Shown one piece after another: positions 36,306-44,244 of a stretch of DNA of 64,000 nt. A model generated the notes under the pieces. The model searched no databases and had not been told where the DNA came from. It worked only from the letters and a program-made list of their open reading frames with translations. The stretch comes from Pseudomonas brassicacearum subsp. neoaurantiaca. GTDB lineage: Bacteria > Pseudomonadota > Gammaproteobacteria > Pseudomonadales > Pseudomonadaceae. Position 1 is the first letter of the stretch, and each line of letters begins with the position of its first letter. Where the stretch lies: positions 215,925-279,924 of the forward strand of contig NZ_VDLV01000013.1 of assembly GCF_013608025.1 (NCBI RefSeq), read 5' to 3'. A program made the position numbers and the translations under genes.

Positions 36306-37283
36306 ATGAGCCCAGCCGAATTGCACGCCGACAGCATCGTTATCGACGGGCTGATCATTGCCAAGTGGAACCGCGACCTGTTCGAAGACATGCGCAAGGG
36401 CGGCCTGACCGCAGCCAACTGCACAGTGTCGGTGTGGGAAGGTTTCCAGGCCACCATCAACAACATCGTTGCCAGCCAGAAACTGATCCGCGAGAACAGC
36501 GACCTGGTGATCCCGGTGAAAACCACCGCCGACATCCGTCGCGCCAAGGAACAGGGCAAGACCGGCATTATCTTCGGCTTCCAGAACGCCCACGCCTTCG
36601 AAGACCAGCTCGGCTACGTCGAGATATTCAAGCAGCTCGGCGTCGGTGTGGTGCAGATGTGCTACAACACCCAGAACCTGGTGGGCACCGGTTGCTACGA
36701 GCGCGACGGCGGCCTGTCGGGCTTCGGCCGCGAAATTGTCGCCGAGATGAACCGCGTCGGCATCATGTGCGACCTGTCCCACGTCGGTTCCAAGACCTCC
36801 GAAGAAGTCATTCTCGAATCGAAGAAACCGGTCTGCTACTCCCACTGCCTTCCGTCTGGCCTGAAAGAACACCCGCGCAACAAATCCGATGAAGAGCTGA
36901 AGTTCATCGCCGATCACGGTGGTTTCGTCGGCGTGACCATGTTCGCGCCGTTCCTGGCCAAGGGCATCGATTCGACCATCGACGACTACGCCGAAGCCAT
37001 CGAATACACCATGAACATCGTCGGCGAAGACGCCATCGGCATCGGCACCGACTTCACCCAGGGCCATGGCCAGGACTTCTTCGAGATGCTGACCCACGAC
37101 AAGGGCTACGCCCGTCGCCTGACCAGCTTCGGCAAGATCATCAACCCCCTGGGCATCCGCACCGTGGGCGAGTTCCCGAACCTCACCGAGACGCTGCTCA
37201 AGCGCGGTCACCCTGAGCGGGTGGTGCGCAAGATCATGGGTGAAAACTGGGTCAACGTTCTTAAAGACGTCTGGGGCGAATAA
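36306..37283 (+). CDS. M19 renal-dipeptidase-like protein with missing metal ligands
   Basis: The ATG at 36306 follows AAGGGG and gives 325 residues of the peptidase M19 TIM barrel. Family landmarks CDLSHVG (His159), YSHCLPSG..HPRNKSDEEL (His180) and IGIGTDF (Asp249) are present. The N-terminal HxD is replaced: where DGHNDLPW is usual, this protein reads DGLIIAKW. The bridging Glu position looks like Gln93 (FGFQNAH). It is the first gene of the dimethylglycine operon, as in P. aeruginosa, so a role linked to methylglycine catabolism is more likely than dipeptide hydrolysis. The true reaction is unknown. Confidence 0.88.
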   Translation: MSPAELHADSIVIDGLIIAKWNRDLFEDMRKGGLTAANCTVSVWEGFQATINNIVASQKLIRENSDLVIPVKTTADIRRAKEQGKTGIIFGFQNAHAFEDQLGYVEIFKQLGVGVVQMCYNTQNLVGTGCYERDGGLSGFGREIVAEMNRVGIMCDLSHVGSKTSEEVILESKKPVCYSHCLPSGLKEHPRNKSDEELKFIADHGGFVGVTMFAPFLAKGIDSTIDDYAEAIEYTMNIVGEDAIGIGTDFTQGHGQDFFEMLTHDKGYARRLTSFGKIINPLGIRTVGEFPNLTETLLKRGHPERVVRKIMGENWVNVLKDVWGE

Positions 37284-37361
37284 ACCCGCTGCGTCACTGA
37301 ATCCTTCACCTGCGGCCACTCGCGCCGCAGGCACATCACGAATTTCCGGAGTCAAGTTTTC

Positions 37362-37892
37362 ATGGCCAAGATCGCCCCGCAACTGCCTATCGAAGTCGAC
37401 AGCGAAACCGGTGTCTGGACCTCCGACGCCCTGCCGATGCTGTACGTGCCGCGGCACTTTTTCGTCAACAACCACATGGGCATCGAGGAAGTGCTGGGCG
37501 CCGACGCCTACGCCGAGATCCTCTACAAGGCCGGCTACAAATCCGCCTGGCACTGGTGTGAAAAAGAAGCCGAATGCCATGGCCTGGAAGGCGTCGCGGT
37601 GTTCGAGCACTACATGAAGCGCCTGTCGCAACGTGGCTGGGGCCTGTTCAAGATCCAGGACATCGACCTGGACAAAGGCACCGCCAGCGTCAAGCTCGAA
37701 CACTCGGCGTTCGTCTACGTGTATGGCAAGGTCGGGCGCAAGGTCGACTACATGTTCACTGGCTGGTTCGCCGGCGCCATGGACCAGATCCTGGCCGCGC
37801 GTGGCAGTTCGATCCGCACGGTGGCCGAGCAGGTCTACGGCGGTTCCGAAGAAGGCCACGACGACGGCCTGTTCATCGTCAAGCCGTTGTAA
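37362..37892 (+). CDS. DUF5943 (V4R-like) protein of the dimethylglycine operon
   Basis: The 176-residue soluble protein starts MAKIAPQLPIEVDSETGVWTSDALPMLYVPRHFFVNNHMG. Aromatic and His-rich segments include YKSAWHWCEKEAECHGLEG and WGLFKIQDIDL, similar in layout to 4-vinyl-reductase (V4R) small-molecule sensor folds. It is 78 bases after the dipeptidase-like gene and 15 before dgcA, so it is certainly cotranscribed. It may be an accessory factor or C1/tetrahydrofolate-handling subunit; no function is established that I can name. Confidence 0.85.
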   Translation: MAKIAPQLPIEVDSETGVWTSDALPMLYVPRHFFVNNHMGIEEVLGADAYAEILYKAGYKSAWHWCEKEAECHGLEGVAVFEHYMKRLSQRGWGLFKIQDIDLDKGTASVKLEHSAFVYVYGKVGRKVDYMFTGWFAGAMDQILAARGSSIRTVAEQVYGGSEEGHDDGLFIVKPL

Positions 37893-37907
37893 GTCGAGGA
37901 TCGCGCC

Positions 37908-39968
37908 ATGGCTTTTGAAGCAATGTTCCAGCCGATCCAGATCGGCAAACTGACCATCCGCAACCGCGTGCTCAGCACCGCGCACGCCGAGGTCTACGCC
38001 ACCGACGGCGGCATGACCACCGACCGGTACGTGAAGTATTACGAAGAGAAGGCCAAGGGCGGCATCGGCCTGGCGATCTGCGGCGGCTCGTCGGTGGTTG
38101 CCATCGACAGCCCGCAGGAATGGTGGAGCTCGGTGAACCTGTCCACCGACCGTATCATCCCGCACTTCCAGAACCTGGCCGACGCCATGCACAAGCATGG
38201 CGCCAAGATCATGATCCAGATTACCCACATGGGCCGTCGCTCGCGCTGGGACGGCTTCAACTGGCCGACCCTGATGTCGCCGTCCGGCGTGCGTGAGCCA
38301 GTGCACCGCGCCACCTGCAAGACCATCGAGCCGGAAGAAATCTGGCGGGTGATCGGCAACTACGCCCAGGCCGCGCGCCGGGCCAAGGCCGGTGGCCTGG
38401 ACGGTGTCGAGTTGTCCGCCGTGCACCAGCACATGATCGACCAGTTCTGGAGCCCGCGGGTCAACAAGCGTACCGACGAGTGGGGCGGCAGCTTTGAAGG
38501 CCGCATGAAGTTCGGCCTGGAAGTGTTGAAGGCCGTGCGCGCCGAAGTGGGCGACGATTTCTGTGTGGGCATGCGCCTGTGCGGTGACGAGTTCCACCCG
38601 GACGGCTTGTCCCACGAGGACATGAAGCAGATCGCCAAGTACTACGACGACACCGGCATGCTCGACTTCATCGGTGTCGTGGGCTCGGGTTGCGACACCC
38701 ACAACACCCTGGCCAACGTCATCCCGAACATGAGTTATCCACCGGAGCCGTTCCTCCACCTGGCCGCCGGTATCAAGGAAGTGGTCAAGGTCCCGGTGCT
38801 GCATGCGCAGAACATCAAGGACCCGAACCAGGCCACGCGGATCCTGGAGGGTGGCTACGTCGACATGGTCGGCATGACCCGTGCCCACATCGCCGACCCG
38901 CACTTGATCGCCAAGATCAAGATGGGCCAGATCGACCAGATCAAGCAGTGCGTCGGCGCCAACTACTGCATCGACCGCCAGTACCAGGGCCTGGACGTGC
39001 TGTGCATCCAGAACGCCGCGACCTCCCGTGAATACATGGGCGTGCCGCACATCATCGAGAAGTCCACCGGGCCCAAGCGCAAAGTCGTGGTGGTCGGTGC
39101 CGGCCCCGCCGGGATGGAAGCAGCGCGCGTGGCCGCCGAGCGTGGCCACGACGTGACCCTGTTCGAGAAGAAGGAATTCATCGGCGGGCAGATCACCACC
39201 GCCTCGAAAGCCCCGCAACGGGACCAGATCGCCGGTATCACCCGCTGGTTCCAACTGGAGCTGGCACGCTTGAAAGTCGACCTGCGCCTGGGCGTGGCGG
39301 CGGATGCGCCTACCATCATGGACCTGCGTCCGGACGTGGTGGTACTGGCCGTCGGCGGGCACCCGAACCTGGAGCAGAATGAGCACTGGGGCGCCGCCGA
39401 AGGGCTGGTGGTCAGCAGTTGGGACGTGCTCGACGGCAAGGTTGCGCCGGGCAAGAACGTGCTGGTCTATGACACCATTTGCGAGTTCACCGGCATGTCG
39501 GTGGCCGACTTCCTCGCCGACAAGGGCAGCCAGGTCGAGATCGTTACCGACGACATCAAGCCGGGCGTGGCCATTGGCGGGACCTCGTTCCCGACCTACT
39601 ACCGCAGCATGTACCCCAAGGAAGTGATCATGACCGGGGACATGATGCTGGAGAAGGTCTACCGCGAAGGCGACAAGCTGGTGGCGGTGCTGGAGAACGA
39701 ATACACCGGTGCCAAGGAAGAACGCGTGGTCGACCAGGTGGTGGTGGAGAACGGCGTGCGGCCGGACGAAGAAATCTACTACGCGCTGAAGGAAGGTTCG
39801 CGCAACAAGGGCCAGATCGACGTCGAAGCCTTGTTCGCGATCAAGCCCCAGCCGTGCCTGGAGCAGAGCGGCGATGGCTACCTGCTGTTCCGCATCGGCG
39901 ACTGCGTGGCCCAGCGAAATACCCACGCGGCCATCTACGACGCCCTGCGGTTGTGCAAGGATTTCTAA
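37908..39968 (+). CDS. dgcA: Dimethylglycine demethylase subunit DgcA
   Basis: The 686-residue flavoenzyme has the trimethylamine-dehydrogenase layout. Residues 1-370 are an Old-Yellow-Enzyme FMN barrel (MFQPIQIGKLTIRNRVLSTAH, GVELSAVHQHMIDQFWSPRVNKRTD). An Fe-S segment follows, then a C-terminal FAD/NAD fold (VVVVGAGPAGMEAARVAAERG, VVLAVGG). The Fe-S segment holds Cys348, Cys354 and Cys366, but Ala351 replaces one of the four usual cysteines. It removes one methyl group from dimethylglycine, giving sarcosine. Electrons should pass to DgcB and the EtfAB pair encoded downstream. Confidence 0.95.
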   Translation: MAFEAMFQPIQIGKLTIRNRVLSTAHAEVYATDGGMTTDRYVKYYEEKAKGGIGLAICGGSSVVAIDSPQEWWSSVNLSTDRIIPHFQNLADAMHKHGAKIMIQITHMGRRSRWDGFNWPTLMSPSGVREPVHRATCKTIEPEEIWRVIGNYAQAARRAKAGGLDGVELSAVHQHMIDQFWSPRVNKRTDEWGGSFEGRMKFGLEVLKAVRAEVGDDFCVGMRLCGDEFHPDGLSHEDMKQIAKYYDDTGMLDFIGVVGSGCDTHNTLANVIPNMSYPPEPFLHLAAGIKEVVKVPVLHAQNIKDPNQATRILEGGYVDMVGMTRAHIADPHLIAKIKMGQIDQIKQCVGANYCIDRQYQGLDVLCIQNAATSREYMGVPHIIEKSTGPKRKVVVVGAGPAGMEAARVAAERGHDVTLFEKKEFIGGQITTASKAPQRDQIAGITRWFQLELARLKVDLRLGVAADAPTIMDLRPDVVVLAVGGHPNLEQNEHWGAAEGLVVSSWDVLDGKVAPGKNVLVYDTICEFTGMSVADFLADKGSQVEIVTDDIKPGVAIGGTSFPTYYRSMYPKEVIMTGDMMLEKVYREGDKLVAVLENEYTGAKEERVVDQVVVENGVRPDEEIYYALKEGSRNKGQIDVEALFAIKPQPCLEQSGDGYLLFRIGDCVAQRNTHAAIYDALRLCKDF

Positions 39969-39983
39969 CGGCTTGCACATGAT

Positions 39984-40076
39984 CCTGTGGGAGCGAGCTT
40001 GCTCGCGATAGCGGTGGGTCAGTCAATTCAAATGGGACTGACAGAATGCAATCGCGAGCAAGCTCGCTCCCACAGG
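39984..40076. repeat. REP-A inverted pair between dgcA and dgcB
   Basis: CCTGTGGGAGCGAGCTTGCTCGCGATAG faces AATCGCGAGCAAGCTCGCTCCCACAGG inside the operon. Confidence 0.9.
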
Positions 40077-40131
40077 CACCGAGTAAGGCATCTCGACCTG
40101 CAAGACCCTGAGGTCTTTGGGAGCAACACCT

Positions 40132-42081
40132 ATGTTGAACACCCTTCTTCCAATCCTGCTGTTCGCAGCCCTGGGCCTCGCGGTCCTCGGCGCCTTGCGG
40201 CGGGTGAACATGTGGCGCCGGGGACGGCCGGCCAAGGTCGACCTGATCGGCGGCCTCTTTGCCATGCCCAAGCGCTACATGGTGGATCTGCACCATGTGG
40301 TGGCGCGGGACAAATACATCGCCAACACCCACGTTGCCACGGCGGGCGGTGCGGTGGCATCGATTGTGTTGGCGATACTCGTCCACGGTTTTGGCCTGCA
40401 CAATCGCATCCTCGGCTACGCCTTGCTGCTGATGTCGGCGGTGATGTTCGTCGGCGCGATCTTCATGTACTTGCGTCGGCGCAACCCGCCAGCGCGTTTG
40501 TCGAAAGGCCCGTGGATGCGCCTGCCGAAAAGCCTGTTGGCCTTCTCGGCGTCGTTCTTCCTGGTGACCCTGCCGGTGGCGGGCATCCTGCCGGAGAACT
40601 TCGGTGGCTGGCTGGTGGCGGCGATCCTGGGTGTCGGTGTGCTTTGGGGCGTGTCGGAATTGTTTTTCGGCATGACCTGGGGAGGGCCGATGAAGCACGC
40701 CTTCGCCGGTGCCCTGCACCTGGCCTGGCACCGCCGCGCCGAGCGCTTTGGTGGTGGCCGTTCCACTGGCTTGAAGCCGCTGGACCTGAACGACCCCACC
40801 GCGCCGCTGGGTGTGGAAAAACCCAAGGATTTCACCTGGAACCAATTGCTCGGTTTCGACGCTTGCGTGCAGTGCGGCAAGTGCGAAGCAGCCTGCCCGG
40901 CGTTCGCCGCCGGGCAACCGTTGAATCCGAAAAAACTCATCCAAGACATGGTCGTCGGCCTGGCCGGCGGCACCGATGCGAAATTCGCTGGCAGTCCGTA
41001 TCCAGGCAAACCTGTGGGCGAGCACAGCGGCAATCCGCATCAGCCGATCGTCAACGGCCTGGTGGACGCCGAGACCCTGTGGTCCTGCACCACCTGCCGA
41101 GCGTGCGTCGAGGAATGCCCGATGATGATCGAGCACGTCGATGCCATCGTCGACATGCGCCGCCACCTGACCCTGGAAAAAGGCGCGACGCCGAACAAGG
41201 GCGCCGAGGTGCTGGAAAACCTCATCGCCACCGACAACCCTGGCGGCTTCGCCCCGGGCGGGCGGATGAACTGGGCGGCGGACTTGAACCTGAACCTGCT
41301 CAGCGAGAAAAAATCCACCGACGTGCTGTTCTGGGTCGGCGACGGCGCCTTCGACATGCGTAACCAGCGCACCCTGCGGGCGTTCGTCAAAGTCCTGAAG
41401 GCGGCGAAAATCGACTTCGCCGTGCTCGGCCTCGAAGAGCGCGACAGCGGCGACGTGGCCCGGCGCCTGGGTGACGAAGCGACGTTCCAGCTGTTGGCCA
41501 AGCGCAACATCCAGACCCTGGCCAAATACAGCTTCAACCGCATCGTCACCTGCGACCCCCACAGCTTCCACGTACTGAAAAACGAATACGGCGCCTTCGA
41601 TGGCAACTACCTGGTGCAGCACCACAGCACCTACCTGGCGGAAATCATCGACGCCGGCGCCCTGAACCTCGGGCAGCACAAGGGCAACAGCGTGACCTAT
41701 CACGACCCATGCTACCTGGGCCGCTATAACGGCGAATATGAGGCGCCGCGCCACGTGCTGCGTGCGTTGGGCATCGAGGTCAAGGAAATGCAGCGTTCCG
41801 GTTTCCGTTCGCGTTGCTGCGGCGGTGGCGGCGGCGCGCCGATCACCGACATCCCAGGCAAGCAGCGCATCCCGGACATGCGCATGGACGACATCCGCGA
41901 AACCGGCGCCGAGCTGGTGGCGGTGGGTTGTCCACAATGCACCGCGATGCTCGAAGGCGTGGTCGAACCACGGCCGATGATCAAGGACATTGCCGAACTG
42001 GTGGCCGACGCGCTGCTTGAAGACGCGGCCCCGAACAAGCCTGTGGCCCCGGCCAAACGTGAACCCGCGGAGGTGCATTAA
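40132..42081 (+). CDS. dgcB: Membrane iron-sulfur protein DgcB of dimethylglycine demethylation
   Basis: The ATG at 40132 has GGGAG upstream; a TTG at 40117 is in frame but unlikely. The 649-residue protein has N-terminal membrane helices (LLPILLFAALGLAVLGAL; about five to residue 195). A double 4Fe-4S ferredoxin domain follows (CVQCGKCEAACP and CTTCRACVEECP). Two CCG-type heterodisulfide-reductase-like domains follow (HDPCYLGRYNGE, RCCGGGGG, VGCPQCTAML). It likely moves electrons from DgcA and/or the ETF to the quinone pool. It overlaps etfA by one base. Confidence 0.94.
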   Translation: MLNTLLPILLFAALGLAVLGALRRVNMWRRGRPAKVDLIGGLFAMPKRYMVDLHHVVARDKYIANTHVATAGGAVASIVLAILVHGFGLHNRILGYALLLMSAVMFVGAIFMYLRRRNPPARLSKGPWMRLPKSLLAFSASFFLVTLPVAGILPENFGGWLVAAILGVGVLWGVSELFFGMTWGGPMKHAFAGALHLAWHRRAERFGGGRSTGLKPLDLNDPTAPLGVEKPKDFTWNQLLGFDACVQCGKCEAACPAFAAGQPLNPKKLIQDMVVGLAGGTDAKFAGSPYPGKPVGEHSGNPHQPIVNGLVDAETLWSCTTCRACVEECPMMIEHVDAIVDMRRHLTLEKGATPNKGAEVLENLIATDNPGGFAPGGRMNWAADLNLNLLSEKKSTDVLFWVGDGAFDMRNQRTLRAFVKVLKAAKIDFAVLGLEERDSGDVARRLGDEATFQLLAKRNIQTLAKYSFNRIVTCDPHSFHVLKNEYGAFDGNYLVQHHSTYLAEIIDAGALNLGQHKGNSVTYHDPCYLGRYNGEYEAPRHVLRALGIEVKEMQRSGFRSRCCGGGGGAPITDIPGKQRIPDMRMDDIRETGAELVAVGCPQCTAMLEGVVEPRPMIKDIAELVADALLEDAAPNKPVAPAKREPAEVH

Positions 42082-43301
42082 TGAGCGACATCATCCGCCG
42101 CGACCCTCGCGCCGAGTGGATCGCCCGCAACCGCCTGCACCCGCTGCACGCGGCCATGCAACCGGTACAGCACAGCTGGATGGGGCCCAACGGCGTCATT
42201 CGCAAGAATGTCCATGGTGTCGGTTTCATCGGCCCCAACGGCATCAAGCGCATCGACCGCAGCGGCGCCCAGCAGGGCGGCGCAACCAAGCGTACCGCGG
42301 CGACTGAGGTGCAACTGCCACTGCATCAAGTCGTGCAACCGGCGTTCTACATCAGCGTTGTGCCGGATATGGTCGGTGGCCGTCTCAGCAGCCACGACCG
42401 CGATCTGCTGGGCCTGGCCCATCAACTGGCCGGCAGCGAAGGCGCGGTATTGGCCGTGGTCTTCGGCGAGCACAAGGAAAGCGCTTTCGCCACCGCAGGC
42501 GTGGACCGCCTGCTGGTGCTCGATGGCGAAGAATTCAGCGGTTATGCACCGGAGCAACGGGTGCAAGGCTTGCGAGCTGTGGATAACCAATTCAACCCAC
42601 TTCACTGGCTGCTGCCTGACAGCCGCAGTGGCGGCGGTGAATTGGGGCGACGCTTCGCCGCGGCCTTGGGCGAGCGCCCGGCCACACGGGTCTGGCAGGT
42701 CAAGGGCGAGGAGTGCATCGGCCGCGCCGGTGCGGGCTTGCAGGATTTGGCCCGGCCGTTGGCGCGCTTGATCTTGGCCGCCGCCGAATGCGCCGAGCCG
42801 GTCAGCGAAACCCGTCACGAAGCCTTGCCGGTGGAGTTATCCACAAGCGTGGCCCGCAGCTTGTCGCGCATCGAGGACCTCGGCGCGGTGGCGGTGGACC
42901 CGGGCGCGATTCCGATGGCCGAGGCCGAGTTCATTTTCTCCGGCGGCAACGGGGTCAAGGACTGGGCGTTGTTCCACCAGACCGCCGCGGCTCTGGGCGC
43001 CACCGAAGGCGCCTCGCGGGTGGCGGTGGACGACGGCTTCATGGCCCGCGATCGTCAGGTCGGTGCGTCCGGCACCTGGGTCACCGCACGGGTCTATGTG
43101 GCCGTGGGGATTTCCGGGGCGATCCAACACCTGCAAGGCATCGGTGCCTGCGACAAGGTGGTGGCGATCAACCTCGATCCGGGCTGCGACATGATCAAGC
43201 GCGCGGACCTGTCGGTGATCGGCGACAGCGCGGCGATTCTCCAGGCCCTGATCGCGGCGGTAGAGGCTTACCGCAACGAAGCCAGGCGCGATGCGGCTTA
43301 A
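42081..43301 (+). CDS. etfA: Electron transfer flavoprotein alpha subunit of the dgc operon
   Basis: The ATG shares a base with the dgcB stop (TAATG). The 406-residue protein has an unusual N-terminal extension of about 80 residues (MSDIIRRDPRAEWIARNRLHPLH..). An ETF alpha/beta domain and the C-terminal FAD domain follow, with RQVGASGTWVTARVYVAVGISGAIQHLQGI near residues 320-350. It should carry electrons from dimethylglycine demethylation. Two perfect DnaA-box 9-mers lie inside the coding sequence. Confidence 0.92.
   Translation: MSDIIRRDPRAEWIARNRLHPLHAAMQPVQHSWMGPNGVIRKNVHGVGFIGPNGIKRIDRSGAQQGGATKRTAATEVQLPLHQVVQPAFYISVVPDMVGGRLSSHDRDLLGLAHQLAGSEGAVLAVVFGEHKESAFATAGVDRLLVLDGEEFSGYAPEQRVQGLRAVDNQFNPLHWLLPDSRSGGGELGRRFAAALGERPATRVWQVKGEECIGRAGAGLQDLARPLARLILAAAECAEPVSETRHEALPVELSTSVARSLSRIEDLGAVAVDPGAIPMAEAEFIFSGGNGVKDWALFHQTAAALGATEGASRVAVDDGFMARDRQVGASGTWVTARVYVAVGISGAIQHLQGIGACDKVVAINLDPGCDMIKRADLSVIGDSAAILQALIAAVEAYRNEARRDAA
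42578..42586 (-). other. Perfect DnaA-box 9-mer inside etfA
   Basis: TGTGGATAA, the complement of the DnaA box TTATCCACA, within the etfA reading frame. Confidence 0.45.
42837..42845 (+). other. Perfect DnaA-box 9-mer inside etfA
   Basis: TTATCCACA on the plus strand, within the etfA reading frame and opposite in orientation to the other coding-region boxes. Confidence 0.45.
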
Positions 43302-43316
43302 GCTAAGGAAACGTTC

Positions 43317-44087
43317 ATGACTACCCAAGTGATCAGCCTCGTCTCCATCGGCGCCCACCCGACCTCTGGTCGACCCCGGCGCGCCGAGCAAGATGCCCGC
43401 GCCGTGGAACTGGGCCTGCAACTGGCTGGCAATGACCTGCAAGTGCTGCATGCCGGCGATGTGGCCGAGCCGGCCCTGCGCGCCTACCTGGGCATGGGGC
43501 TGGATGAACTGCATGTGTTGGAGAACCCGAATGGGGCCGATGCGTTGCCTGCCCTGACCGACTATCTGCGTGACGCTGGCGCCCAAGTGGTGTTGACCGG
43601 TAGCCAGGCGGAAACCGGCGAAGGTTCGGGCATGTTGCCGTTCCTGTTGGCCGAGAGCCTGGGGTGGCCATTGGTGGTGGGGCTGGCCCAGGTCGAATCC
43701 ATCGAGAACGGCACGGCCCTGGTGCTGCAAGCCTTGCCCCGCGGCCAACGACGCCGTCTCAAAGTGCGCCTGCCGTTTCTCGCCACTGTGGATAACGCCG
43801 CGCCCAAACCTCGGCAAAGCGCCTACGGGCCGGCCCGGCGGGGAGCGCTGCATGCTGAAGAAGTCGAAATCATCGACGATGCCTTGCTGGCGGTGGCGAC
43901 CCTGCAGCCGGCCAAGCCAAGGCCCAAGCGCCTGAAAGTGATCAAGGCCAAGAGCGGCGCCGACCGCATGAAAGCCGCCACGGCCAAGGCCAGCGGCGGA
44001 GGCGGGCAGGTGCTCAAGGGCGTGAGTCCGGAAGCCGGGGCCGAGGCGATTCTGAAATTGCTGGTGGAAGAAGGGGTGGTTCGCTAA
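43317..44087 (+). CDS. etfB: Electron transfer flavoprotein beta subunit of the dgc operon
   Basis: The 256-residue protein starts MTTQVISLVSIGAHPTSGRPRRAEQDARAVELG and has the ETF beta fold, with GSQAETGEGSGMLPFLLAESLGWPLVVGL in the region that normally contacts AMP. The beta-type recognition loop region around residues 185-200 is divergent, which suggests a dedicated partner. It begins 15 bases after etfA and ends the dimethylglycine operon. Confidence 0.92.
   Translation: MTTQVISLVSIGAHPTSGRPRRAEQDARAVELGLQLAGNDLQVLHAGDVAEPALRAYLGMGLDELHVLENPNGADALPALTDYLRDAGAQVVLTGSQAETGEGSGMLPFLLAESLGWPLVVGLAQVESIENGTALVLQALPRGQRRRLKVRLPFLATVDNAAPKPRQSAYGPARRGALHAEEVEIIDDALLAVATLQPAKPRPKRLKVIKAKSGADRMKAATAKASGGGGQVLKGVSPEAGAEAILKLLVEEGVVR
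43787..43795 (-). other. Perfect DnaA-box 9-mer inside etfB
   Basis: TGTGGATAA within the etfB reading frame, 488 bases before the first intergenic box. Confidence 0.45.
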
Positions 44088-44106
44088 ACCCAGACTCAAC
44101 TTGGAT

Positions 44107-44200
44107 CCCTGTGGGAGCGAGCTTGCTCGCGATAGCAATTTATCAGTCACTGCAGAGTGACTGCTCTGGCCCTATCGCGAGCAAGCTCGCTCCCACAGGG
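44107..44200. repeat. REP-A inverted pair after etfB
   Basis: CCCTGTGGGAGCGAGCTTGCTCGCGATAG faces CTATCGCGAGCAAGCTCGCTCCCACAGGG right behind the operon. Confidence 0.9.
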
Positions 44201-44244
44201 GATTGATGGAGCACCTGGAGCTGGTGCCAAGCTCACATATAGAT

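Noticed and set aside
38734..38742. TTATCCACC in dgcA as a further DnaA box
   Set aside because: One base off the consensus and isolated from the cluster.
36084..39980. 1,298-codon open frame on the minus strand opposite the dgc genes
   Set aside because: The plus strand encodes clear full-length dgcA and neighbours; the antisense frame is a by-product of GC-rich third positions.
39841..42078. 745-codon open frame opposite dgcB
   Set aside because: dgcB has ferredoxin and CCG motifs on the plus strand; the opposite frame has none and is low-complexity His/Gln/Arg.
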